Below are positions 26,088 through 35,187 of a stretch of 41,770 bases of DNA, one piece after another (position 1 is the first letter of the stretch; every line of letters begins with the position of its first letter). Under the pieces are notes generated by a model. That model searched no databases and was not told the DNA's origin. It saw only the letters and a list, made by a program, of their open reading frames with translations. The position numbers and the translations under genes are program-made. The DNA comes from Brevibacterium sp. XM4083 (lineage in GTDB: Bacteria > Actinomycetota > Actinomycetes > Actinomycetales > Brevibacteriaceae): assembly GCF_006489205.2 (NCBI RefSeq), contig NZ_VFYR02000003.1, positions 75,691 to 117,460 of the forward strand, written 5' to 3'.

Positions 26088-27196
26088 CTGATTCAACTTT
26101 CATACCGCCGGCGCGCCCAGAAATTGGGGAGGAAGAAGTCGAAGCCGTAAGTCGGGTGATGCGCACAGGGTTCATCGCGCAGGGACCGGAAACGGAAGCA
26201 TTCGAACAAGAATTCTCTAATGCCCTTGGCAGCTCAGTCATCTCAATTGCGGTGAATTCGGGCACTTCCGCTCTCCACCTCGGCTTGTTGTCGCTCGGGC
26301 TCCAGCCAGAGGATGAAGTGATTATCCCATCCTTCACATTTGCAGCTACTGGCAATGCCGTCGTCCTCGCCGGAGCAAAACCCGTATTTGCGGACATCGA
26401 TCCTGCGACATTCACGTTGTCGCCAGAGGCAGTAGAAGCTTCCATCACCCCCAGGACTAAGGCCATCATGCCGGTTCACCTTTATGGCTTACCAGCCGAC
26501 ATGAGTGCTTTAAAGGCAATCGCCGATAAGCACAAACTGGATCTCGTAGAGGATGCCGCGCAGGCTCATCTTGCCAGCCACGAAAGTTCTCCAGTCGGCA
26601 CTTTCGGAAGCTTCGGCGCATTCTCCTTTTACCCGACCAAGAACATGACGTCGGGCGAAGGTGGAATGATCACGACAACTTCCGAAAAGCGCGCGAATCT
26701 TATTCAGCTATACCGTAATCAGGGAATGAAACACCGGTATCACAATGAAGTCGTTGGATTAAACAATCGGTTAACTGACGTGCACGCCGCTATCGGGCGC
26801 GTGCAACTAGGTAAATTGCCGGGTTGGACCAGCCGCAGGCAAGAGATCGCAAAACATTATAACTCGACCCTGTCCGGCGTGATCACGCCATTTTTACCCC
26901 CAGAGCGCACCCACGTTTATCATCAATACACTATACGTCTCGACGGAGCCAGTTCGGAAGACCGAAACGACTTCGCAGAGGCATTAAAACGCGAATATGG
27001 TATCGGGACCGGAGTGTATTATCCAGTCCCCATCCACGAGCTTCCTTCTCTGAAAGAATTTCATGCAGTAGGACCTCTGCCACAAACACAGAAGGCGGCG
27101 GACGAATGTCTTTCAATACCGGTCTATCCTTCACTCACAGAATCGGATATAGACAGAGTCGTAACCGCAGTTAATCGGCTAGCAAGCGGGAGTTGA
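26084..27196 (+). CDS. wbpE: WbpE-like PLP-dependent sugar aminotransferase
   Basis: The 370-aa DegT/DnrJ/EryC1-family enzyme aminates the 3-keto group of UDP-2-acetamido-3-keto-glucuronate, using glutamate and PLP. The PLP-binding lysine is K186 in SFYPTKNMTSGEGG; other family blocks are AVNSGTSALHLGLL, IPSFTFAATGNAV and VEDAAQAH. The start is TTG 26084, overlapping the wbpD stop and preceded by GGAAGG at 6 nt; in-frame alternatives upstream lie within wbpD. The stop is 1 nt from the next ATG. Order and overlap with wbpD and wbpB define the pathway. Confidence 0.94.
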   Translation: MTDSTFIPPARPEIGEEEVEAVSRVMRTGFIAQGPETEAFEQEFSNALGSSVISIAVNSGTSALHLGLLSLGLQPEDEVIIPSFTFAATGNAVVLAGAKPVFADIDPATFTLSPEAVEASITPRTKAIMPVHLYGLPADMSALKAIADKHKLDLVEDAAQAHLASHESSPVGTFGSFGAFSFYPTKNMTSGEGGMITTTSEKRANLIQLYRNQGMKHRYHNEVVGLNNRLTDVHAAIGRVQLGKLPGWTSRRQEIAKHYNSTLSGVITPFLPPERTHVYHQYTIRLDGASSEDRNDFAEALKREYGIGTGVYYPVPIHELPSLKEFHAVGPLPQTQKAADECLSIPVYPSLTESDIDRVVTAVNRLASGS

Positions 27197-27197
27197 T

Positions 27198-28217
27198 ATG
27201 ACCGTTCTACGTGCCGGGCTCGTCGGTCTTGGAATGATGGGTCGGCATCATCTACGAAACTTGCGTGCCCTTGAAGGTACAGTGGTCGTCGGTGTCGCAG
27301 ATCCGTTAGGAGATCCACAAGGTATTGCGTCTGGCCTCGCCGTGTATACCGACGTAGACAGCCTCCTTGAACAGAACCTCGATTACTGTGTGGTCGCAGT
27401 TCCCACTGATCACCACCTCACGGTCGGCACTAAACTCGCAGCTGCGGGGGTGCACGCCCTAATTGAGAAACCCGTCGCGGCAGACTCACAGTCGGCTGAA
27501 ACTTTGGTTCGGGCTTTCGCTGACCGATCGCTCATCGGAGCTGTTGGTCACATCGAGCGCTTCAACCCAGCCCTATTAGCGCTTAAACAGAGATTGGACG
27601 CTAACGAATTGGGAGATATCTACCAGGTCGCCACCCGCCGACAAGGACCATTTCCCGCCCGAATCGCTGACGTCGGCGTCACCAAGGATCTTGCTTCACA
27701 TGACATCGACTTGACCTCATGGCTAACAGGGAAGAACTACGTGCGCGTGGCAGCTAACACAGCCCTTAAGTCTGGACGCGCACACGAGGACATGGTCGCA
27801 TCGACGTGCATGCTGTCCAACGGGGTTATGACGAGCCACGTCGTGAACTGGTTAACACCCTTCAAGGAACGAAGCATCGCAGTCACTGGCGAGAACGGAA
27901 CGTTTGTAGCAGATACTCTTACCGCCGATCTCATTTATTATGAGAACGCCTCTGCTCTAACCGAGTGGGACGATATTTCCCATTTCCGTGGAGTAGCCGA
28001 AGGCAATGTGACACGCTACGCTCTCACAAAATCCGAGCCGCTTCGCACGGAACACCAGCAATTCCAGAATGCCGTTAACGGAGATAGGGAGGCTACGATA
28101 GTCACCCTCGAGCAGGGCAAACGTGTAGTCGCTGTTTGTGAAGCTATGCTTGAATCATCGCTAACGGGGTCATCAGTCGAACTATCCATTAATTATGATG
28201 AGGTAAACCGAACATGA
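27198..28217 (+). CDS. wbpB: WbpB-like UDP-sugar 3-dehydrogenase
   Basis: The 339-aa Gfo/Idh/MocA oxidoreductase has N-terminal Rossmann GLVGLGMMGRHHLRNL, the EKPVA motif around residue 93 and the catalytic-type KDLASHDIDL around residue 175. WbpB/WlbA enzymes oxidise C3 of UDP-GlcNAcA, providing the ketone for the aminotransferase; in some species the hydride is recycled through 2-oxoglutarate. The ATG at 27198 has GGGAG 6 nt upstream. The stop overlaps the next start (ATGA). Other MocA sugar dehydrogenases are possible, but the neighbours make this assignment strong. Confidence 0.9.
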   Translation: MTVLRAGLVGLGMMGRHHLRNLRALEGTVVVGVADPLGDPQGIASGLAVYTDVDSLLEQNLDYCVVAVPTDHHLTVGTKLAAAGVHALIEKPVAADSQSAETLVRAFADRSLIGAVGHIERFNPALLALKQRLDANELGDIYQVATRRQGPFPARIADVGVTKDLASHDIDLTSWLTGKNYVRVAANTALKSGRAHEDMVASTCMLSNGVMTSHVVNWLTPFKERSIAVTGENGTFVADTLTADLIYYENASALTEWDDISHFRGVAEGNVTRYALTKSEPLRTEHQQFQNAVNGDREATIVTLEQGKRVVAVCEAMLESSLTGSSVELSINYDEVNRT

Positions 28218-29530
28218 ACATTGCCGTTATTGGGCTCGGGAAAATAGGCCTACCTTTGGCCGTGCAGTTTGCCGATAAGGGGCACAACGTCATCGGTATA
28301 GACGTCCAGGAACGTGTAGTCGAATCGGTCAATTCGGCGAATGAGCCATTTCCTGGCGAAGCAGGGCTCAAGGATAAGCTCGCTGCTACTGTTAGTTCTG
28401 GAAGGTTAAGAGCCAGTACTGACTACAGCGAAGGAATTCCCAACGCTGACGCAGTCGTCATTGTTGTCCCCTTGTTCGTTGATGATTCGACTTGGGAGCC
28501 TGACTTCCGTTGGATGGACCAAGCAACTCAGTCTCTCGCAGAGCACCTCAGCGCTAATACGCTGATCAGCTACGAAACAACTCTACCCGTCGGAACCACA
28601 CGAAACCGTTGGAAGCCCATGCTGGAAGCCGGGTCCGGCCTTCGCGAAGGATCCGATTTTCACCTTGTCTTCTCCCCGGAGCGGGTCCTGACCGGTCGGG
28701 TATTTGCAGATCTAAGAAAGTACCCTAAGCTCGTCGGAGCGCTGTCTGACGACGGTCGTGACGCAGCGGTCGAGTTCTATGAGAACGTTCTTGATTTCGA
28801 TTCTCGCCCAGACCTAGCGCCACGCACCAACGGCGTTTGGGACCTAGGCAGTGCGGAAGCAGCTGAAATGGCAAAATTGGCCGAGACAACCTACAGAGAC
28901 GTTAACATTGCTCTCGCCAATGAGTTCTCCAGGTTTGCCGAAACAACTGGCATCGACGTGCATAAGGTGATCGAAGCTTCCAACTCGCAACCTTATAGCC
29001 ACATTCATCGGCCCGGCATCGCTGTCGGCGGTCACTGCATACCCGTATATCCCCGCCTCTACCTTCACTCAGACCCCGAAGCCACGACCGTCAGGACCGC
29101 TCGACTGACAAATATGGCTATGCCGGAAAGAGTTGTGAAAGCTACTCTTGCTCGGATTCCTGACAGTGTCTCAAACCCGCACGTCGTCGTCCTAGGCGCC
29201 GCATATAGAGGCGGAGTGAAGGAAACGGCGTTCTCGGGCGTATTCTCTACTGTCGACGCGCTAACTTCACGTGGAGCCACGGTATCGGTCCACGATCCCT
29301 TGTACTCTTCCGGGGAACTTCGTGACCTCGGCTTCACTCCGTACATTCTCGGACAGTCGGCCGATGCCGTTATCATTCAGGCTGACCATCACGATTATCA
29401 AACCATTGGTTCCGACGACATCCCCGGTGTACGTGTGGTTTTTGACGGTCGCAACATATCTAGCGCCGACCAATGGCCGAACGCCGAGGTATTGATTATC
29501 GGCGACGGCGAAACACGATCCTTCGAATAA
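28214..29530 (+). CDS. wbpA: WbpA-like UDP-GlcNAc 6-dehydrogenase
   Basis: The 438-aa nucleotide-sugar dehydrogenase has the N-terminal NIAVIGLGKIGLPLAVQFA, SYETTLPVGTTR, FSPERVLTGRV, EMAKLAETTYRDVNIALANE and catalytic Cys in GGHCIPVYP. It differs from the WecC-type gene in its motifs (SPERVLTGR, CIPVYPRLY) and by its place next to wbpB, so it most likely oxidises UDP-GlcNAc to UDP-GlcNAcA, the first step of the 2,3-diacetamido-uronate pathway. The ATG overlaps the wbpB stop (ATGA). The next gene begins 14 nt beyond its stop. Confidence 0.92.
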   Translation: MNIAVIGLGKIGLPLAVQFADKGHNVIGIDVQERVVESVNSANEPFPGEAGLKDKLAATVSSGRLRASTDYSEGIPNADAVVIVVPLFVDDSTWEPDFRWMDQATQSLAEHLSANTLISYETTLPVGTTRNRWKPMLEAGSGLREGSDFHLVFSPERVLTGRVFADLRKYPKLVGALSDDGRDAAVEFYENVLDFDSRPDLAPRTNGVWDLGSAEAAEMAKLAETTYRDVNIALANEFSRFAETTGIDVHKVIEASNSQPYSHIHRPGIAVGGHCIPVYPRLYLHSDPEATTVRTARLTNMAMPERVVKATLARIPDSVSNPHVVVLGAAYRGGVKETAFSGVFSTVDALTSRGATVSVHDPLYSSGELRDLGFTPYILGQSADAVIIQADHHDYQTIGSDDIPGVRVVFDGRNISSADQWPNAEVLIIGDGETRSFE

Positions 29531-29544
29531 TTCTGGAGCGAACT

Positions 29545-30906
29545 TTGGGCTTGCCGCTGATACCCAAGGAGTTCTTCGGCTCACATTGGAGTCAGGAAGA
29601 GTTGTTGACCGCACTCTACTTAGAGAACGTCCATCTCCGGAAGAACACTATCGACAACACTCCGCTCGTTGCGCTCAAACCGCCATCAGTCGCCCAGGTC
29701 AGCGACGAACCCGAGTACCAAATCGTTCGAGAATTCCTTAAACATCACTCTCGTCGCACCGGTGCCAATCGTCATTTGGTTCTCACCAATGATTATCCCG
29801 ATTATGGCAAGGAATACGGAAACGGTTTCGTTCATCGTCGAATTCGAGCGTATATGGATGCCGGGCTGACGATTGACGTAATGCTGTTCAACAAACGTGC
29901 AGCTCGGCGGGTTTACGAATTCGACCGCGTTCGGGTACTCAGCGGGGGTGCCCACGAGCTTAATGGTCTCCTGGCAGCTCAAGCCTATAATTCTATTTCT
30001 GCTCACTTCTTTAATCGGGAAATGTGGAATACGCTGTACCATCACCGCCGAAGTTGCTTGACGCCGCTGCACGTTTACGTTCACGGCTATGACGCTCGCC
30101 ATTGGATGAGGCGACGACATGATATTCAGTCGCACGGAGATTTGCGCAACGCCATTGAGCGCAGTAATTCATTGCGCGAGTTCTGGACGGAGCTGGCGAC
30201 TTCTATTTACCGCCCTGACTCATTCATTTTCGTCTCGCAGTACTGGCGTGAACTGATGCAGCAGGACATGGACATCGACATACCGCATGGTCACGGCCGC
30301 GTAATTCACAATTTCATCGACGGAGACTTGTTCAAATACCAGAAAAAGGAACCGCAACAGAGGTTCCGAATCCTATGGGCGCGAAGCGCTACGTCGCGAC
30401 ATTACGGAGCCGACATCGGTGTAGACGTACTGAGGAAGTTGCTGGACTCGCGCCACGGACCTCGAGTCGAGGCCACGGTTGTTGGAGACGGACAGTATTT
30501 CGATCTATTTGAGGCCGCGTTTAAGGATGATCCAAGAGTTTCAATCAGCCGGGGGTTTGTCACTCAGGACCGAGTCGCCGACTTGCACAAGTCGCATGGG
30601 TTCTTTCTCGTGCCAACACGACTAGACACGCAGGGGGTCTCGCGTGACGAAGCCATGTCCTCTGGCTTAGTGCCAATCACCAACGCGGTCGCCGCGGTCC
30701 CTGAGTTCGTTGACAATGAGTGCGGTGTCGTTGCACCGTCAGAAGATGCATCCTCCATGGCGGAACGAACATTGAAATTGATGGACGATCCTGACCAATT
30801 TAGCGCCAAGTCGTTGGCAGCATCACTGAGAGTACGCAGTCAGAGCGGTAGGACGTTCACCATCGATCGTGAAATCGCCATGATGGAAGGAGCCTCTGTC
30901 GAATGA
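29545..30906 (+). CDS. GT4-type glycosyltransferase
   Basis: The 453-aa protein has a GT-B C-terminal half: FIFVSQYWRELM, VIHNFIDGDLF, a donor-binding block with FFLVPTRLDTQGVSRDEAMSSGLVPI (the E-x7-E type site) and ECGVVAP. The N-terminal half is divergent but contains LVLTNDYPDYGKEYGNGFVHRRI, a plausible acceptor domain start. The TTG at 29545 was preferred because GGAG is 6 nt upstream and the wbpA stop is just before; a longer frame from 29473 would overlap wbpA by 58 nt. The stop overlaps the next start (ATGA). Probably it transfers one of the mannuronic acids; the donor is unknown. Confidence 0.87.
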   Translation: MGLPLIPKEFFGSHWSQEELLTALYLENVHLRKNTIDNTPLVALKPPSVAQVSDEPEYQIVREFLKHHSRRTGANRHLVLTNDYPDYGKEYGNGFVHRRIRAYMDAGLTIDVMLFNKRAARRVYEFDRVRVLSGGAHELNGLLAAQAYNSISAHFFNREMWNTLYHHRRSCLTPLHVYVHGYDARHWMRRRHDIQSHGDLRNAIERSNSLREFWTELATSIYRPDSFIFVSQYWRELMQQDMDIDIPHGHGRVIHNFIDGDLFKYQKKEPQQRFRILWARSATSRHYGADIGVDVLRKLLDSRHGPRVEATVVGDGQYFDLFEAAFKDDPRVSISRGFVTQDRVADLHKSHGFFLVPTRLDTQGVSRDEAMSSGLVPITNAVAAVPEFVDNECGVVAPSEDASSMAERTLKLMDDPDQFSAKSLAASLRVRSQSGRTFTIDREIAMMEGASVE

Positions 30907-33113
30907 TACCGATGGTATTCGTTTCTGAGACTGGAGCTCTGGAAGGGAGCCTTGTGACCGCGGTACGCGAGTATTGCAAGTCGGCTCCCGTATTCCACAT
31001 TCGCTATCCTTCGGAAGGGTTTTTCGAAACGCCGCCAACACCTGCGTGGGTTGAACCGATGGGAACTAAGACCCCATTAACACGACTCTCTCGCAGCTTT
31101 TTTAAAGCCTTGGCCGAAAACCGCCAAGTTTCTCATGTCATCGCGGTAGGAACGCAAGCCATTATTCGAGCCAGTTCGATTGGCCTAGATTTACCATTAA
31201 TCGGTATTGTTCCTCGGGGAAGCGTCGATTTCTCTCGCCGCAGGAAACAGTTACAACTAGATTTTCAGGTTGCGTCAGAGTCATGTGACTTGTTGCTTTT
31301 CGACAGCTTTCATGAGATGGACAAGGCTACGAGCCATAACTCACAGGCTCCGCATTTTCTTCTTCCACTGTTTAGCGCTAGCTCAAACTTTCTAACAGGA
31401 AGTATCAAGTCTCCTCACGTCAGTATCGTCGTACCCGACGATTGTAATGAGGAGCGTCGAAATGAGCTCGCTAAAGGTCTCAAAGATTCTAGAATTGGCT
31501 CAACTGTCCAATACTCTATAGTGGAATCTGGATCTCTCTATTCCGAGACGGACTTCACTTCTGCTCGCGGATTCCCAGGTACGCTTCGTTATCGCTTCCC
31601 GAAAGCTACCACTCACGTCTTGATAGCAGGGAATTCGCGTAATCATGCTGCTCTCGTCGCCGCGCTCGAGTTCAATCATCCTGATCGGTATGTTCTAGAC
31701 GCTACGATCTCCAATCGGGAGTTGGCTGTGCGATACGGAATCGATCCGGCCAAGTACGGTCAGGGCGCTGCACTCTTTCAACGTCTCTCTGATCTAGTGA
31801 CGTCTGACACCCCATCAAAATCAACCGACGGACAGCATAGTGAAGCCCATTCTGGAGTGCTTTCCGGAGTGGAGCTGCTGGCGCATTTGACAGATGTCGC
31901 CGGACGGGAAGTCGCTTGGTGGTTTGAGGAAGGTATCTGCGAGCCAGTAGTAGGACCGTTTGACGTGTTCTTTTCCGTTGCAGCTGTCGAGGATCGGGCG
32001 GATGGCGCCCGCCCGATGCGCATACGAGCAGTGTCTGAGAGTTTTGGTTCCGGCGATGTAATGACTGTCCGCTTGAGTGCCAGTGACAATATTTTCAAGC
32101 GGCGTTCACTCGCGATCCTAAATATTCTCGATGCCGGTGGCCGGCCTCGGTACTTTTACGGCGAAAGCAGTACGGCTCCGATGCATCCCCAGGTGGTGGA
32201 CAGCCTGAGCCGACTCCTTCGTCGGCTTGTTGGCGACGGTCTACGGGTAGCATGGTTCCTTCGCGACCTACATTGGCTCTCCCGGGATGCAGACTTTTCC
32301 GCAAACACTGACCTTGAAGAACAGGCCCGGGTTGAACGCGGGCTCCATGAAGTTCGGTCTTTAATTCCGCTCGCCGACATTCTTTATGCACCAAGCTCCA
32401 GGTCGGCCGTCATGTTTCAGGAACTGCTCTCTGAATACAACATCTTTGACAGTCAATGGTCGCCCTTGCCGCCCGCAGTTTCAGATTATCGATCTCTATC
32501 CAGCTCCGATCTCTCACTTCATGGTTCTCCGAAGTTTGTGTATTCGGGGGGTTACGGTGACGTCTATCAAATGGACGATCTTATTTCTGCGTTTGGAGCT
32601 CACGATTCGCCCGTTGACATGAGATGGTACATCCGACCATCCGATAGTGGCCGCCTCATGAGCGACCTCGCGAAATCACGAAGCGCATACGAAAATGATC
32701 TCCGCCCTGATGCTACCGATAGTGCGAGCATCGACGGCTTGCTACCGCATGGTCATTCAATAGATCATACCGAGTTTTCACAATTTTCCCCTGGTGACGG
32801 CCGCTATATCGGGTTGGTGCTTCTTGATAGCGACTACGCGAAAGACAGCTTCCCGTACAAGGTGATGAGTTATCTCGAGAAGCGGATTCCGGTAGCCGTG
32901 TTCGACGACATGGGAGTATCTGAGTTCATTGAGGAGCACGGACTTGGCGTAGCAATTCGACGAGAAGGCTTCAGCCTGCGAAGCCTAATTCAACAAATCG
33001 AGATATTTTATGAGCGTCAAACAGAATGGTCCGAAGTCCATCGCCTGCATTCGTGGAAGGCTCGTATGGATGAAGTCAGAAGAGCGCTCTCTGCATTGGA
33101 CCGACTGTCATAG
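30903..33113 (+). CDS. Large two-part protein with C-terminal GT-B glycosyltransferase module
   Basis: The 736-aa protein overlaps the previous gene by 4 nt. Residues 1-300 form an unrecognised alpha/beta module (strands such as HVIAVGTQAIIR and HVSIVVPD), perhaps a worn GT-B domain. Residues 340-736 look like a divergent GT4-type transferase: VAWFLRDLHW, ILYAPSSRSAVMF, PKFVYSGGYGDVYQMD, then the donor-site region DSFPYKVMSYLEKRIPVAVF and GLGVAI. No signal or membrane segment is seen. Its size and layout recall the 737-aa transferase at the right end of the window. Specificity cannot be read from sequence. Confidence 0.75.
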   Translation: MIPMVFVSETGALEGSLVTAVREYCKSAPVFHIRYPSEGFFETPPTPAWVEPMGTKTPLTRLSRSFFKALAENRQVSHVIAVGTQAIIRASSIGLDLPLIGIVPRGSVDFSRRRKQLQLDFQVASESCDLLLFDSFHEMDKATSHNSQAPHFLLPLFSASSNFLTGSIKSPHVSIVVPDDCNEERRNELAKGLKDSRIGSTVQYSIVESGSLYSETDFTSARGFPGTLRYRFPKATTHVLIAGNSRNHAALVAALEFNHPDRYVLDATISNRELAVRYGIDPAKYGQGAALFQRLSDLVTSDTPSKSTDGQHSEAHSGVLSGVELLAHLTDVAGREVAWWFEEGICEPVVGPFDVFFSVAAVEDRADGARPMRIRAVSESFGSGDVMTVRLSASDNIFKRRSLAILNILDAGGRPRYFYGESSTAPMHPQVVDSLSRLLRRLVGDGLRVAWFLRDLHWLSRDADFSANTDLEEQARVERGLHEVRSLIPLADILYAPSSRSAVMFQELLSEYNIFDSQWSPLPPAVSDYRSLSSSDLSLHGSPKFVYSGGYGDVYQMDDLISAFGAHDSPVDMRWYIRPSDSGRLMSDLAKSRSAYENDLRPDATDSASIDGLLPHGHSIDHTEFSQFSPGDGRYIGLVLLDSDYAKDSFPYKVMSYLEKRIPVAVFDDMGVSEFIEEHGLGVAIRREGFSLRSLIQQIEIFYERQTEWSEVHRLHSWKARMDEVRRALSALDRLS

Positions 33114-33239
33114 AGACCTAGCAAGTACGAATGTTCAAGTGTATCTTCTTTTCACTCACTTGTACTTTTTGGCGCCTCATCGTCGAAGAGAGCGTAGGCT
33201 GGCCTAAAGCCGCTCGGCTCTAGGGTTCTCCTCGCTATG

Positions 33240-34075
33240 CAATGCCTGAGGTTGCGGAACTTCAGCACCGACTCCCGCAAATGATGGAGCCCGCCGCCGA
33301 TCTACTACCTGAGATCGTTGGAGCTGCCTGGTCAGTTGTGCAACGCGAGTTATCTCGTCGCTTCACGTTTCAATATTCGTCTCGACGTCAAGTGTCAACG
33401 ACTCCTGAAGATCGGCCCCTACGTGGCGGGTGGAAATTGCCCCGTTATATTCTTTTGCAAGCAGTCGCCAGGGCCTCCGCTTCGTAGAAGACCGGTATGC
33501 GTAAGTACAGTTTTCCTCACCTGGTAAGACGGATCCTTCGAACTGTCATCAAGACGAGAGGGCCTCGGTTGGATACGACGACGAACATCATCGAGACCAT
33601 GATCGGCAAGTCTCACGACGGGGACTGGGTCCGTGACAGCTACAGCATCAGACAGTCCCTCGAAACTTTCAGAACTGTTCTCTAACTGTGCTGCTCGGCT
33701 CACGTGCGGCGAGTTTAATGGCGTGATCATGCTCCAAGGCACCGCATATGGTCCGGCACTCTTGGCCTCAGACTATAACTAGCCGAAGTTTCGCTCAAAG
33801 GTATGAACTACCTCCAAAGGGGATTCGAGCGCTCGCCTACCGTGGTTCATCTCCCGAGGCTTTTGTTCAATCCTCTGGACCACGCTTTAATCGGCGATTA
33901 CACGTCACAATCGGTCGTGCCGGTGCCGGAATCGCATAACTACCCATCAGGTGAGTCACGAGATCGGCTGGTCGCGCCTCCATCCAAGATCGTCTTAGGC
34001 CCCACGTGCACCAGAGGTGCGACGTCGCCTGATCTCAACGGTCAACAGATAGACTTAGTGTGGATTATTCTTAAG
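33240..34075 (+). pseudogene. Decayed segment, possible acyltransferase remnant
   Basis: The 970 bp between the large transferase and the wbpI-like gene hold no intact gene, although the genes upstream of it are packed tightly. Short frames carry protein-like pieces: at about 33,870-34,045 HALIGDYTS, SHNYPSGES, VAPPSKIVLG and RGAT resemble the order of a hexapeptide-repeat O-acetyltransferase (WcaF/maltose-acetyltransferase type). An upstream piece, RLLKIGPYVAGGNCPVIFF at about 33,388-33,450, is in another frame. I read this as a frameshifted, decayed gene. The similarity is short and judged by eye, and chance is possible. Confidence 0.25.
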
Positions 34076-34085
34076 AAAACCTCCA

Positions 34086-35162
34086 ATGATAGGACCCTGC
34101 AACTTGCGCGTAGTCAGTATCGTCGGCGCCCGCCCTCAATTCGTGAAACTTGCTCCCATGGCAAAAACTTTTAGAGAGTTGGGGGTGGAACACAAGATTA
34201 TCCACACTGGCCAACACTACGATGTCGACATGTCAGATTCCTTCTTTAAGGCCCTTGGCATCCCGGACCCTGACGTTCATCTCGGAATCGGGTCAGGCAC
34301 GCACGGAGCGCAGACTGGAGGGATGCAGGCGCAGATGGATCAGGTACTTCTTGACTTCCATCCGGATTGGGTTCTCGTCTATGGGGATACAAATTCGACT
34401 ATCGCCGGTGCACTGTCGGCAGTAAAGCTTCATATTCCCCTGGCGCACCTCGAAGCCGGTCTCCGCTCACACAATCGTGCGATGGCCGAAGAACACAACC
34501 GGGTTCTAACAGATCATGCGGCAGACATTTGCTTCGCACCTTCTGCAGCGGCAGTTGATAGTCTCATCCAAGAAGGTTTGGGCGAACGAGCCCTACTAGT
34601 GGGCGACGTAATGGTTGATGTCTGTTACTTCACGCGGGACGCAGTCAAAACAAGCTCCGCTCCCCTTCCCGGCGCTGAAGGGGGAGAACGATTCGTGCTT
34701 TGCACAGTTCACCGTGCGGAGAACACCGATGACCCCACTCGTCTCAGGAAGATTCTCGATGCGCTCGCGGAGCTTCCGTTGCCAGTCGTATTACCGGCCC
34801 ATCCGCGCCTGATCGCAAAGACCGCAGAATTTGACATTTCGCTTGGAGGGGGATCATTGAGAATCGTCAAACCACTTGGCTATCCCGAAATGGTGAAGGC
34901 CATCACCGGGGCCGACGGAGTCATAACAGATTCCGGCGGTGTACAGAAGGAAGCGTATCTTCTGGGAACACCCTGCACGACATTGCGTACTGAAACCGAG
35001 TGGGTAGAAACTCAGCAGGGAGGTTGGAACCTGCTTGACCCCGACCTTTCTCGATTAGCCGAGATCAGCCTTCGACCGGTGCCAAGAACTAAACGTAGCA
35101 ATCCCTATGGTGACGGCACGGCAGCGTACGCGGTGGCAAAAGCCCTGATTGATCGCAGCTAG
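34086..35162 (+). CDS. wbpI: WbpI-type UDP-GlcNAc(3NAc)A 2-epimerase
   Basis: The 358-aa non-hydrolysing epimerase belongs to the WbpI/WlbD branch: SIVGARPQFVKLAP, VYGDTNSTIAGALSAVKLHIPLAHLEAGLRS (split here only for reading), EEHNRVLTDHAAD, CTVHRAENTDD and TDSGGVQKEAYLLG. WbpI converts UDP-GlcNAc(3NAc)A to UDP-ManNAc(3NAc)A, the last step of the pathway encoded by wbpA-B-E-D. The ATG at 34086 lacks a good ribosome site; TTG at 34104 has AGGA 9 nt upstream and starts exactly at the conserved N-terminus, so it may be the true start. The gene follows a decayed segment and converges on the next transferase with a 25-nt gap. Confidence 0.9.
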   Translation: MIGPCNLRVVSIVGARPQFVKLAPMAKTFRELGVEHKIIHTGQHYDVDMSDSFFKALGIPDPDVHLGIGSGTHGAQTGGMQAQMDQVLLDFHPDWVLVYGDTNSTIAGALSAVKLHIPLAHLEAGLRSHNRAMAEEHNRVLTDHAADICFAPSAAAVDSLIQEGLGERALLVGDVMVDVCYFTRDAVKTSSAPLPGAEGGERFVLCTVHRAENTDDPTRLRKILDALAELPLPVVLPAHPRLIAKTAEFDISLGGGSLRIVKPLGYPEMVKAITGADGVITDSGGVQKEAYLLGTPCTTLRTETEWVETQQGGWNLLDPDLSRLAEISLRPVPRTKRSNPYGDGTAAYAVAKALIDRS

Positions 35163-35187
35163 GGAGGTCAAACCCATCGCCTTTCAG

